Positions 10,024-18,643 of a DNA stretch of 64,000 nt are shown piece by piece. The stretch is taken from contig JACJXO010000001.1 in the NCBI GenBank assembly GCA_020636645.1, positions 62,001 through 126,000 of the forward strand. The letters run 5' to 3'. This DNA comes from Chitinophagales bacterium. Its GTDB lineage: Bacteria > Bacteroidota > Bacteroidia > Chitinophagales > BACL12. Every line of letters starts with the position of its first letter. Positions within the stretch are counted from its first letter, which is position 1. A model generated the notes under the pieces. It was not told the DNA's origin. It made no database searches and saw only the letters and a program-made list of their open reading frames with translations. The translations under genes and the position numbers were made by a program.

Positions 10024-10392
10024 TCAGGGTACCGGTTCTGCCTCCCTGGTAAACGGACCGCCGGTATTACCTGTATTAATGGTGCCAATGGGCTCAAAAA
10101 GGAGTACCACAGCATCCTGTTCGGCCACCGGTTTATGTTCTGTTCCTTTAGGTACCACGATGATCTCACCTTTTTCCAGGTGGACCACTTTATTGCGAAA
10201 GTGCATGTCAAAAGCGCCTTCTATAACCATAAACGCCTCATCTTCATGTTCATGCAAATGCCAGACGAATTCGCCGCGAAACCTGGCAATTTTCAGTTCC
10301 TGTCCGTTCAGCCCTGCAATGATCACAGGCGACCATGGTTCCCTGACCATTTCCAGCAGTGCATCCGGACTGATCTTGTTTATTTCCTGCAT
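10024..10392 (-). CDS. Small cupin-domain protein
   Basis: This 122-residue protein is a single cupin fold. The metal-site pattern is visible: H45 and H47 followed by E52 (WHLHEHEDEAF), then G59 and a second motif PKGTEH supplying H86. Proteins of this size and pattern are metal-binding mannose-6-phosphate-isomerase-like cupins whose substrates are generally unknown. It starts 13 bp inside the 3' end of the M15-type peptidase gene, which indicates translational coupling. It is followed after 67 bp by the barrel gene. It has no signal peptide, so it is expected in the cytoplasm. Confidence 0.85.
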   Translation of the reverse strand: MQEINKISPDALLEMVREPWSPVIIAGLNGQELKIARFRGEFVWHLHEHEDEAFMVIEGAFDMHFRNKVVHLEKGEIIVVPKGTEHKPVAEQDAVVLLFEPIGTINTGNTGGPFTREAEPVP

Positions 10393-11144
10393 GCAGTTGA
10401 AATTCCGTTCACATACCTGCTGATAACCTCGAGGTCATCTGCCTGCCCGCTTCCGCTGAACTGATCCAGGTCCTGGTAGGTGATCACACTATTGTAGATC
10501 TGCAGGTAGGTTTCAGCCAGTGGCAGATAACTCCAGTGCCATTTTTCAATCGCACATCCGGGTCTTCCTGATTCATCTGCATACACCTGGCAGAATCCGT
10601 ATTCGCCGGCATGGGTAGTAAGCCATTCATAGACCTTCATTCCACGACTGGTTTGAAAGTATGAATTATTGATATTGTTTATATCAATGTCCGTCCCCCA
10701 GTGATGCCTGCTGGTACCCGGCATCAGGCTGTATTCCAGGATACGAGTGGCAATGTCAAGGCTGTCTTTTCTGCCTGCTTTCTTTTGTTCTTTCCATTTC
10801 CATTCCCAGATATTTTTCTGGTCCTGAAAGGTTCTTCCTCCACTTACGATCTTCAGAGATATGCCATCATCGGCTGCTGCGGCCTGCATCTTCCGGAAAG
10901 CAGCTGCAGTTTCTTTCTGTAAATAAAAATCCTTGATGGCATCCTGTTCTGTTAGCCGAATAAAATCAGGATGCTTAGCCGGATCGAACCTGCCCAGCAG
11001 AAAGTGCCGTGCTGCAGCCGTATCAGGAAAATGCTTCAGCACCATATTATCTGCTTCTTTGGCAACAGGATCTGTAAATACAGGACTATCGCTGTCAGAG
11101 AAAGCGAACAGGCTGCTGAACCATATGAGTACCAAGAATGGCAT
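10380..11144 (-). CDS. M15-family (VanY-like) D-Ala-D-Ala carboxypeptidase
   Basis: The protein (254 aa) has a short hydrophobic N-terminus that could act as a signal peptide. The M15B signature is complete. SGGRTFQDQ (101-109) is the substrate-binding loop, and SRHHWGTDID (145-154) supplies zinc ligands H147 and D154. EKWHW (200-204) supplies catalytic E200 and the third zinc ligand H203. Enzymes of this family remove the terminal D-alanine from peptidoglycan stem peptides or cleave related bonds in the periplasm. The stop codon overlaps the start of the cupin gene. Upstream, 81 bp separate it from a small membrane protein gene on the same strand, so it may be part of one long transcription unit starting at rsmG. 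Confidence 0.88.
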   Translation of the reverse strand: MPFLVLIWFSSLFAFSDSDSPVFTDPVAKEADNMVLKHFPDTAAARHFLLGRFDPAKHPDFIRLTEQDAIKDFYLQKETAAAFRKMQAAAADDGISLKIVSGGRTFQDQKNIWEWKWKEQKKAGRKDSLDIATRILEYSLMPGTSRHHWGTDIDINNINNSYFQTSRGMKVYEWLTTHAGEYGFCQVYADESGRPGCAIEKWHWSYLPLAETYLQIYNSVITYQDLDQFSGSGQADDLEVISRYVNGISTACRK

Positions 11145-11225
11145 AAGGGGGCATGAAAATACAGCATAAGTGGTGACCCCGCAACAGCAGATCCAAACTA
11201 TTAGGCCAGAAATGTTACGTGCAAC

Positions 11226-11783
11226 TTAACGGCTCCAGTATCTGGTCTGGTATTCCTGCAGTTGTTTCAGTTCTTCACTGGTGAGCACAGCACGTCCTTC
11301 CGGAAGCCATCTTGTTTTGTGAAACCCGGTCAGGAAACCTATCAGACCACCCACCTCAAAGCCTACTACTCCATACATGAAAGGCAGCAAGCCTGACAGA
11401 TCCAGCAGGTCTCCGGGGTTATCATCCTGAGAAGAAAGATATCCAACAGCTACCCCGGTAAGCATACCGATACCCGCCCCTGCCAGGGCCTTGTAGAAAA
11501 AGGAAGAACTTTTTCTGCACCTTATCAGACCCAGGTGTTCATAGGCATAGAAGAGGGTATCCGTTCCATATCCTCTTCTGTCTGTCACAACCACACCTGA
11601 GTCAGATGCATGAAGCAATTGCCCGTAATAGATCTGTTGTCCGGCAGTATCAGAAAGCCAGATGTGATGCATTGCAGACGGGACACCCTGACCTGTGCGC
11701 TCCGCAGCATCCGGAATCTGGGCCTGCATAGCTGAAATACAGCAAATGGCTGTCATGAGTGAGACAACTAAGACCTTCATCAT
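11226..11783 (-). CDS. Small exported protein with two glycine-rich membrane segments
   Basis: This 185-residue protein begins with a signal peptide (MMKVLVVSLMTAICCISAMQAQ). A beta-rich middle part resembles short SH3-like or YxxL barrels of Bacteroidota envelope proteins. Two hydrophobic glycine-rich segments follow at about 98-117 and 132-154 (GAGIGMLTGVAVGYL and GVVGFEVGGLIGFLTGF). The C-terminus is charged (EELKQLQEYQ). I do not recognise the family. The start codon overlaps the rsmG stop by ATGA, so it is translationally coupled to rsmG. A second ATG directly follows the first. Confidence 0.7.
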   Translation of the reverse strand: MMKVLVVSLMTAICCISAMQAQIPDAAERTGQGVPSAMHHIWLSDTAGQQIYYGQLLHASDSGVVVTDRRGYGTDTLFYAYEHLGLIRCRKSSSFFYKALAGAGIGMLTGVAVGYLSSQDDNPGDLLDLSGLLPFMYGVVGFEVGGLIGFLTGFHKTRWLPEGRAVLTSEELKQLQEYQTRYWSR

Positions 11784-12406
11784 TCCATTGGCAGGTAGAG
11801 CAGATACTTATCAGCAAACCAAACTTCATTGAAGAAATCCTTTACAGGAAATTTATATATCAGGTCTTTAAATGGAGCCATCTCCATGTCCAGATTACCT
11901 CCTTTGAGACAAAGGAGGCCATTGGGCACATCGTTAAAACTACTGCCTCGTCTGATGCGGTTAATGACCCAGCCATAAATGATCATCAGGTCTGCCACTG
12001 CCCTGCTCACCACAAAGTCGTACTGCGCTTTGTGGTCTTCGGCCCGTACCTGTTCTGTGGTCACGTTGCGCAGACCGATGGCTTTGGCAACTGCTTCTGC
12101 CACTTTCACCTTCTTGTCAATGGAGTCAATCAGGTGAAAATGAACTTCAGGAAACATGATGGCCAGCGGAATGCCCGGAAAACCGCCGCCGGTACCCAGG
12201 TCCAGCACCTTGCTGCCCGGCTGGAATTGTATGAACCTGGCTACAGAGAGAGAATGCAGAACATGGTGCTCATAGAGGTTATCAATGTCCTGTCTGGAAA
12301 CAACATTGACCTTCTGGTTCCAGTAACTGTACAAGGGACCCAATTGCCTAAACTGGGATATCTGGCGCTTGTCCAGATCAGGGAAATGTTTCAGGATACG
12401 GTCCAC
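11780..12406 (-). CDS. rsmG: 16S rRNA (guanine-N7) methyltransferase RsmG
   Basis: The 208-residue product carries the SAM-binding motif VLDLGTGGGFPGIPLAI and the family pattern LYEHHVLHSLSVARF upstream of it. VVSRAVA follows near the middle. RsmG (GidB) methylates N7 of the conserved guanine in the 530 loop of 16S rRNA. The predicted start is GTG, and the length matches the family. The downstream small membrane protein gene overlaps by four bases. The region upstream is only 41 bp long, and the DUF1501 gene on the same strand precedes it. Confidence 0.93.
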   Translation of the reverse strand: MDRILKHFPDLDKRQISQFRQLGPLYSYWNQKVNVVSRQDIDNLYEHHVLHSLSVARFIQFQPGSKVLDLGTGGGFPGIPLAIMFPEVHFHLIDSIDKKVKVAEAVAKAIGLRNVTTEQVRAEDHKAQYDFVVSRAVADLMIIYGWVINRIRRGSSFNDVPNGLLCLKGGNLDMEMAPFKDLIYKFPVKDFFNEVWFADKYLLYLPME

Positions 12407-12447
12407 CTAACAATTTTATCCATTAATACGCAGTTTTCCCAATCTTA

Positions 12448-13662
12448 TTACAAAAAGTCAATATATCCGAAATCACCACCCAGAATATTCCCTGCATCTG
12501 CCATCAGCCACCTGTCCAGAATGGTAGCATAGATGCTTCGAAAATCCGTCTGATACTTCAGGTCGCCGTCATCCAGATCTGTCAGATCAGGCAATTCGTT
12601 CACAATGCCTGCTTTTCTCAAACCTCCGCCCACCACGAACACATTATTGGCAGTTCCGTGATCGGTTCCGTTGCTTGCATTCTGTTCCACCCGTCTTCCA
12701 AATTCGCTGAATGTAAGAACAAGTGTATCCTGGAAAACATGATTAGACTTCAGATCCTGGCAGAAGGCCCTCAGAGCATCTGAATAGACCCGAAGTTGCC
12801 TGTCCTGCTGACCGCGTTGGCCGGCATGGGTGTCAAATCCGGACAATGATACATAGTAGATCCTGGTTTCACTTCCGCTTATGATCAGTTCAGCCACTGC
12901 TTTGAGTTGTTTTCCCAGATCGGTAAGCGGATACTCTGTCTGGGAAGAATAGATCTTCGCCTGCTCCTGGAGGTAGCCGGTGCTTTCATAAGCATCACTG
13001 AGTACTTTGTGCAGGTAAACGACCTGATCGTGAATATCGCCTTCACCGGTGTAACCTTCTGCCAGTTCATCAATAAAAGGATTGACTCCGGTTTTTTTGA
13101 GTGTTCTGGGATCCCGGACTGCAAACCCGCTGATGGTCTCTCCTTTCAATGCCAGACTCAGGCTGTCATCCACCTCTACGGCAAAATGAGGTGGTACACA
13201 ATCGTTCGTACAGGTAGCATCCAATACCCTGCCCAGCCAGCCTGTATGCAGGTACTGGTTTGGGTCACTGCCACTCTGCCAGATATCCATGCTGCGAAAA
13301 TGCGATCTATTGGGGTTGGGGTAACCCACACTGTTGATGATGACTGCATCTCCATTATGGTACAGATCAGCCAAACCGGATAAGGCCGGATGTAAGCCTG
13401 TATCATCAGCTATCTTGATGAGTTCATCGGGATTCAGTCCGATGACCGGACGTTTTTCATAATAGATGTCATTTCGGAACGGCACCACGGTATTGAGTCC
13501 GTCGTTTCCTCCGGACAGCTGTATCACAACCAGGATCTTAGGTTTCCCCGCATCGGCAAAAGACATGGTGCCACTGGCACGCAGGAACCGTGGAATGAAC
13601 AGCGAGGCACTGGCCAGGCTGGTGTTTCTGAGAAAATCTCTTCTTGACAGGTATGTACGCAT
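12448..13662 (-). CDS. DUF1501 family protein with Tat-type signal
   Basis: The N-terminus SRRDFLRNTSLASAS is a twin-arginine motif, which suggests export in folded form. The body matches the DUF1501 family. LSGGNDGLNTVVP lies near residue 50, GFDTH in the C-terminal half, and FSEFGRR...GTDHG near residues 310-330. The last set is reminiscent of metal sites in the alkaline-phosphatase/sulfatase superfamily. No biochemical function is established for most members. It starts 1 bp after the stop of the DUF1800 gene, the usual partner, so the two form a conserved two-gene cassette. Confidence 0.88.
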   Translation of the reverse strand: MRTYLSRRDFLRNTSLASASLFIPRFLRASGTMSFADAGKPKILVVIQLSGGNDGLNTVVPFRNDIYYEKRPVIGLNPDELIKIADDTGLHPALSGLADLYHNGDAVIINSVGYPNPNRSHFRSMDIWQSGSDPNQYLHTGWLGRVLDATCTNDCVPPHFAVEVDDSLSLALKGETISGFAVRDPRTLKKTGVNPFIDELAEGYTGEGDIHDQVVYLHKVLSDAYESTGYLQEQAKIYSSQTEYPLTDLGKQLKAVAELIISGSETRIYYVSLSGFDTHAGQRGQQDRQLRVYSDALRAFCQDLKSNHVFQDTLVLTFSEFGRRVEQNASNGTDHGTANNVFVVGGGLRKAGIVNELPDLTDLDDGDLKYQTDFRSIYATILDRWLMADAGNILGGDFGYIDFL

Positions 13663-13663
13663 A

Positions 13664-15055
13664 TCAGATCAGTTGAAATTCAGGAATGGAGAAGACCGCA
13701 GCACAGGTACTGATGATCTGCTTATCGGCTGAAGAATGATCGACCCACTTATCAATGAGTGCAACAAGTCTTTCATCGTAGTCAGACTGGATGAAAGTAT
13801 CGAGTACTTTCTTTGTCAGCTCCTCCCGTTTGGTCTTGCGGAAATACCTGAGCAGCGTATTCCAGTCGCTGCGCACACTGGCTTTCTTATCTGTCTTACT
13901 CTGGCCTTCAGCAATAGGAGCATCTTCAAAGTCAGGTTTCGGGCGCAGGTCAAATTCACCGCCTTCCATGATGGTTCGGGGCAGGTCCATACGCAGGCGC
14001 AGTGAACTGGCGTCTATCCAGTTCCTGCCACCCGGCCAACCTGCAACGTTCGGCGGAAAGAACAACACCTGCCCTAATACTTTCTGTAGTTTCAGGGTGT
14101 CGTTGTCATTTTTGGTCTCGAGGCTGATAAGGCGTTTGTAGCGAACGATCAATTCAACCGGAGAAGCGATCAGCGAACCCTGTACATCCCGGCTGTAAAA
14201 CCGATCATCGAGAAAAATGGAACGCATGAGCTTGCTGATATCATAGTTACTGTTATAGAACTGATCACTTAACTCATCGAGCCAGCTTCTGTCAACCTGT
14301 TCTCCGATAAAGAACCGATAGATCTTTTCACAAACATACCGGGCTGTTTGCCTGTTTTCCAGCAGCATATCAATGATGTCATTTCCATTCCAGTTACCAG
14401 TTCTTCCCAGCACGGTCTTTTCTCCGTCATCATGTTCTTTCTCGTCAAATTCATACTCACCTTTTTTATTGACCGTCCAACCGGTAAATGCCCGTGCTGC
14501 TTCCTTGACATCCTGTTCTGTATAATGACCGATACCAAGAGAAAACAGCTCCATCACCTCTCTGGCAAAATTCTCATTGGGGTGATCTTTTTTATTCTGC
14601 TGATTGTTCAGGTACACGATCATGGCAGGATCTTTTGAAATGGCGTGCAGCATGGTACGGAAATTTCCCAATGCATGCTTGCGCAGGGTATTGTTCTGCA
14701 CCTGCATGAGCCAGGCAAGCGGTGTACTGGTTGCAAAATGATCATGCCAGAAGAAGGTCATCTTCTCGCGAAGAGCTGCATTCGTTCCGGCCATGAGTCT
14801 GATCCATTCCAGATTCAGTTCACGCATCTGATCCTGAGAACGCAACAGCATGAACAGGATACGCAGGTTACCTACCTTCTTTCCTTTGACAGGATCCTCC
14901 AGGTGGTTCAGCCCCCTGTAAGAACGGGAAGCTGCAAACAGTTCTTCAACCAGATCTGTTCTTTCCTTACCTGTGCGGTAAGCGATCTGGGAAGGCGTTG
15001 CACCAAACCCTCCGCGGAGGTAAAGGTGCTGGATGTCTTTAAATTGCATCGCCAT
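13664..15055 (-). CDS. DUF1800 family protein
   Basis: The 463-residue protein begins with HLYLRGGFGATPSQI, which is diagnostic of DUF1800. It contains the further family segments REVMELFSLGIGHYTEQDV and PPNVAGWPGGRNWID. I see no signal peptide at the chosen start (MAMQF; a second Met follows two residues later). DUF1800 proteins are predicted all-helical and occur next to DUF1501 genes in Bacteroidota, Planctomycetota and Proteobacteria. Their role is unknown. It is the first gene of the two-gene unit with DUF1501, and the coupling is essentially complete (1 bp gap). Confidence 0.88.
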   Translation of the reverse strand: MAMQFKDIQHLYLRGGFGATPSQIAYRTGKERTDLVEELFAASRSYRGLNHLEDPVKGKKVGNLRILFMLLRSQDQMRELNLEWIRLMAGTNAALREKMTFFWHDHFATSTPLAWLMQVQNNTLRKHALGNFRTMLHAISKDPAMIVYLNNQQNKKDHPNENFAREVMELFSLGIGHYTEQDVKEAARAFTGWTVNKKGEYEFDEKEHDDGEKTVLGRTGNWNGNDIIDMLLENRQTARYVCEKIYRFFIGEQVDRSWLDELSDQFYNSNYDISKLMRSIFLDDRFYSRDVQGSLIASPVELIVRYKRLISLETKNDNDTLKLQKVLGQVLFFPPNVAGWPGGRNWIDASSLRLRMDLPRTIMEGGEFDLRPKPDFEDAPIAEGQSKTDKKASVRSDWNTLLRYFRKTKREELTKKVLDTFIQSDYDERLVALIDKWVDHSSADKQIISTCAAVFSIPEFQLI

Positions 15056-15130
15056 ATTTTCCGGTTTTGAAAACAGCGATCATCAGCAGGTACAGGTATG
15101 ACGTTCAGTCCTGCAAAAATGTTACAATCG

Positions 15131-16528
15131 CTATCTCGGTATCCATTCAATATATCCGTAACTGTATGCAGGTATCGAACCCGTAAAAGGCATGGTGCTG
15201 ATACCATCTATCTCATAGGAGGGTGTACTGCCCTTAGACATATAACCTGCCACACCGGCGGCGCTGTACAAGTAAGGTGCATGCACAAAATGGATCTGCA
15301 CGTCTTTGAACTGGTCTTTATTCCACACTATGGCTGGTTCCCAGGTATCCTTTTCCAGGTTGCTGAACCAGTACTGGCTGCGCTGTCCGCCATTTATATA
15401 AGTATTCTTACCTCGTTCCAGAGGCTTGGAATAAGCTGCTTCCAGAGCCAGTTGAAAGCTGTAAAACGCAGCTCTGCGAATCATGTATTCAGGTTGTGAA
15501 TCATATTTGCTTTGTCTGCGAGACATCATGGCGTATTTGTCAGGACCAGCTCCATTATGTACCAGCAGGTATTCCACATCAGAACGGTGACGAAGCAGTT
15601 CTTCGTATTGCCACCCTGCATTGAGCAATGTATTATTCAGTTTATCTGATGGTTTGGTATTCCATTCTGTGATCCAGATCTTTTTGCCGGGGAATTGTTC
15701 TTTGGCATACTGTATTCCACGGCCGATCATATCTTCCTTCGTCATTGCCAACTTTGCCGCCTGAAAAGCCTGATCAAGTGCAGGATAGTATTTTCCCGGA
15801 GTGTACTTTACTTTTTCCAGCTGATCATAAGCAGAGCCCAGTTCGCGGGCGGTATAATAGTAGTGCAGTATGACCGCATCATAATCGCCCCGGTAGGCAG
15901 CGAGTGCATCATTCCACTGCTGTAACTGTTTACGTTGAACATTGGCTCCTGCCACCAATCCTTTACTGATATCAGGAAACTCACGGTCCAGCAGATCAAA
16001 AATGGGTTGGAAATCTCTGGCATACTCGTCAAAACTGCTGTACTTGCCATAGATCTCGTTGCCTGCCTCCACACCGGTAACCCGCACCCCATTTTGCACC
16101 AGGTATCTGATAGCCTGCATATTGGCTTCAGGTGTGCTGTTCAATACATTCAGCACATACAGCACACGCATTTTCGGAAACTTTTTCTGCAGGGCTATGA
16201 GATCATCCAGATAACTGTGATCAGGCTGTTCACCTGTCTTCCTCAACCACTTGTCCAGTCCATTTCCGTCTTCGTCAAAACCATCGCGGGCAAACCAGCT
16301 CTGAACGCTTTCATCGGTCATTCCCCACCCCTGTCTGACATTATACGGATCATGAAACTTACTGATGGCACCCCCCGGTACCCGAATAGTGAAATCTCCG
16401 GTCCAGGACTGCATGTAGCGTATGACCTCCTCGTTGGAATTTTCAAAGAAACCCGCTCCGTTGAAACCCAGATGCTGTGCCAGGGTGGTCAACGGCAGAA
16501 ATACTATCCACAATAACTGTTTTCTCAT
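15131..16528 (-). CDS. Secreted clan-A glycoside hydrolase-like protein
   Basis: A signal peptide (MRKQLLWIVFLPLTTLAQ) precedes a single (beta/alpha)8-type domain. GVEAGNEIY places an Asn-Glu pair at 157-158, the usual general acid position of clan GH-A enzymes. IWITEWN places E288 where the nucleophile would be. The spacing of about 130 residues and a short beta-sandwich-like C-terminus resemble arabinofuranosidase-like enzymes. I cannot assign a GH family, and the substrate is unknown. There is no T9SS sorting domain, so it is probably periplasmic. It is transcribed away from the Wzi/RemB-like gene with only 42 bp between the starts. Confidence 0.7.
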   Translation of the reverse strand: MRKQLLWIVFLPLTTLAQHLGFNGAGFFENSNEEVIRYMQSWTGDFTIRVPGGAISKFHDPYNVRQGWGMTDESVQSWFARDGFDEDGNGLDKWLRKTGEQPDHSYLDDLIALQKKFPKMRVLYVLNVLNSTPEANMQAIRYLVQNGVRVTGVEAGNEIYGKYSSFDEYARDFQPIFDLLDREFPDISKGLVAGANVQRKQLQQWNDALAAYRGDYDAVILHYYYTARELGSAYDQLEKVKYTPGKYYPALDQAFQAAKLAMTKEDMIGRGIQYAKEQFPGKKIWITEWNTKPSDKLNNTLLNAGWQYEELLRHRSDVEYLLVHNGAGPDKYAMMSRRQSKYDSQPEYMIRRAAFYSFQLALEAAYSKPLERGKNTYINGGQRSQYWFSNLEKDTWEPAIVWNKDQFKDVQIHFVHAPYLYSAAGVAGYMSKGSTPSYEIDGISTMPFTGSIPAYSYGYIEWIPR

Positions 16529-16570
16529 CGGGGGTTTTTTCTTAACTATGCGTGGTATAATCCAAAATAC

Positions 16571-18271
16571 ATGCCAGCTGGCCGGTTCATTTTATTTCTT
16601 TTTCTGGTAGCGGTGTTGGCTGCCTGTGATCTGCAGGCACAAAATACCAATATTCCGTTGAATGGATACGGCGACAGGTTGTTGCGGCGCTATGCCATTC
16701 TGGATACTTCACTGGACCTTCACACTTCCATGCGGCCTTATGGCAGGAAGGACATCAGCTCCTGGATGCAAAAAAATTATGGCAAGCCCACCAACACCCT
16801 GGAATCATATGATAGCCGGGATGTGTTCAATACATTCTGGCTGCGGGATGATGCATCTGAGTTTCTGGAGGGTTTTCAGACAGGTAGAAATAAGCCTCTG
16901 TTGGGGATCTTTTTTAAGGAAAGTGCAAATTTCTTCCATACAGAAGGCGATCACTACTTTGTGAATCTGAATCCTGTCATCTACAATAGTTTCGGGGGAA
17001 CAAGTGATTCAGGTAAGCTGGTCTTTGAAAACACCAGAGGTCTGGAAGTACGTGCCGGTATTGATGACCGTGTGGGCTTTTACGTGTTTGCCACCGATAA
17101 TCAGGCCACTTATCCGGGGTATGTAACCGATGCGGCAAACCTAAATGTGCAAAAGGTGGTTCCGTCGCTGGGCTGGTCAAAACCCTTTAAGGCGCAGGGC
17201 TTTGACTTTCCTGTTTCACGCGGGCACATGGATGTGCAGTTGTTCGAACATTTGTCTTTACAGGTCGGGCAGGATAAGATGTTCGTGGGCGACGGGGTGC
17301 GGTCACTGGTATGGAGTGACAATGCCAGAGAGCCATTTTATGTTCGGCTGCAAACCCAGTTCTGGCGCATTCGATACCAGGCAAATTTCCTGTCTCTCAT
17401 CAACATGAACCAGCCTAAATTACCTGACAACCGCTGGCGCAAAAAGTATGCTTCGCTGCACCAGCTCAATGTGGAAGTACTGCCCAACCTGGATCTTGGC
17501 ATCTTTGAAACGGTGGTCTTTCAACGCAACGACAGCCTCGGATACCCCACCGGATTTGACCTGAACTATGCCAACCCGCTCATATTCTATCGTTCAGTGG
17601 AATGGGGTTTGGGTAGTCCTGACAACGTTTTATTGGGGCTGTTGTGGAAATGGACCTTTCTGCAACAATACGCCTTCTACGGCCAGTTCGTTCTGGATGA
17701 ACTGCGTTTCTTTGACCTTACCAAAGCAACCGGATGGTGGGGAAACAAATATGCATTGCAAACAGGTTTACAATACATCAATGCATTTGGTCTGGATTTT
17801 CTGGATCTTCAGTACGAGATGAATCTGGTAAGACCATATATGTATTCTTACAGCAATGACAATGGCAGCAGTTATACCCACTATGCACAGGCCATTGCGC
17901 ACCCGCTTGGTGCCAATTTTGCAGAACACCTCTTCACCGTCAACTACCAGCCACTTGCACAATGGAATCTGAGTAATGTTTTCTTCACCGCAGTAAGCGG
18001 CGCAGACAGTGCGGGCATGAACTATGGGGCTGACATCTTTCTCAACAATGACAGCCATGTTCAGGACTATGGCAACGACCTTTTACAGGGCTTTCGTACC
18101 ACCACTTTGTACAATGAGACCACACTATCATGGCAATTCTGGCATAACACTTTTATTGATGCAAGGGTGGTTTACAGAAGCAGCACCGGCACTCAGCCCA
18201 TAAAAGACCAGGAATGGTTCTTCAGTTTAGGGGTGCGAATGAATGCGGTCATCCCTACCTTCCGGTTCTGA
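16571..18271 (+). CDS. Wzi/RemB-like outer-membrane barrel protein
   Basis: The 566-residue protein has a signal peptide ending near ACDLQAQ. Its centre reads VGQDKMFVGDGVRSLVWSD followed by strands with QTQFWRIRYQ. This GxDxxxxGxGxRSLxxSD pattern is that of capsule-assembly (Wzi) proteins and of the related gliding-motility protein RemB in Flavobacteriia. It ends in a strand with terminal F (VIPTFRF), as expected for an outer-membrane barrel. The role could be polysaccharide attachment at the surface or motility; the sequence does not decide. Its stop codon is back to back with that of the MerR gene on the other strand. Confidence 0.6.
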   Translation: MPAGRFILFLFLVAVLAACDLQAQNTNIPLNGYGDRLLRRYAILDTSLDLHTSMRPYGRKDISSWMQKNYGKPTNTLESYDSRDVFNTFWLRDDASEFLEGFQTGRNKPLLGIFFKESANFFHTEGDHYFVNLNPVIYNSFGGTSDSGKLVFENTRGLEVRAGIDDRVGFYVFATDNQATYPGYVTDAANLNVQKVVPSLGWSKPFKAQGFDFPVSRGHMDVQLFEHLSLQVGQDKMFVGDGVRSLVWSDNAREPFYVRLQTQFWRIRYQANFLSLINMNQPKLPDNRWRKKYASLHQLNVEVLPNLDLGIFETVVFQRNDSLGYPTGFDLNYANPLIFYRSVEWGLGSPDNVLLGLLWKWTFLQQYAFYGQFVLDELRFFDLTKATGWWGNKYALQTGLQYINAFGLDFLDLQYEMNLVRPYMYSYSNDNGSSYTHYAQAIAHPLGANFAEHLFTVNYQPLAQWNLSNVFFTAVSGADSAGMNYGADIFLNNDSHVQDYGNDLLQGFRTTTLYNETTLSWQFWHNTFIDARVVYRSSTGTQPIKDQEWFFSLGVRMNAVIPTFRF

Positions 18272-18607
18272 TCAGAGCTGATCGCGGATCTGAACCAGAA
18301 ATTCCCTGATCTTCTTCAGTGATTCAATGGCTTCAAATTTCGCCTCTTCACCATCTTTACTGTGCAGTAGTTGCTGGCGGGCACCTTTCAGGGTATATCC
18401 TTTTTCTTTAACCAGATGGTAAATAAGCCTGAGGGTATCGATGTCTTTTCTGGAATAGAACCTGTCGCCTTTTCTGTTCTTCTTCGGCTGAATAATGCCG
18501 ATCTCACTTTCCCAGAATCGAAGCAGGGAAGCTGAAACCTGAAGCTCATCTGCCACCTCACCGATGGTCCAGTAACGCTTCTCGATCTCTTTCTCTTTGT
18601 AAGGCAT
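18272..18607 (-). CDS. MerR-family transcriptional regulator
   Basis: From the ATG at MPYKEKEIEKRYW the product has 111 residues. It shows a MerR winged helix-turn-helix (WTIGEVADELQVSASLLRFW, then GDRFYSRKDIDTLRLIYHLV) followed by a short dimerisation helix. It has no effector-binding domain and no cysteine metal site. I preferred this start to a TTG six codons upstream. Small MerR proteins of this type are found in most Bacteroidota, often next to an M23 peptidase. Here the M23 gene lies 36 bp upstream on the same strand. The target is unknown. Confidence 0.88.
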   Translation of the reverse strand: MPYKEKEIEKRYWTIGEVADELQVSASLLRFWESEIGIIQPKKNRKGDRFYSRKDIDTLRLIYHLVKEKGYTLKGARQQLLHSKDGEEAKFEAIESLKKIREFLVQIRDQL

Positions 18608-18643
18608 GATGCTAAAGGTAATCAAATACTACAGGCAGGCATG

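Noticed and set aside
9957..10211. N-terminal extension of the barrel gene by 85 codons
   Set aside because: It overlaps the well-supported cupin gene, lacks a signal peptide and would bury the clear signal sequence starting at 9956.
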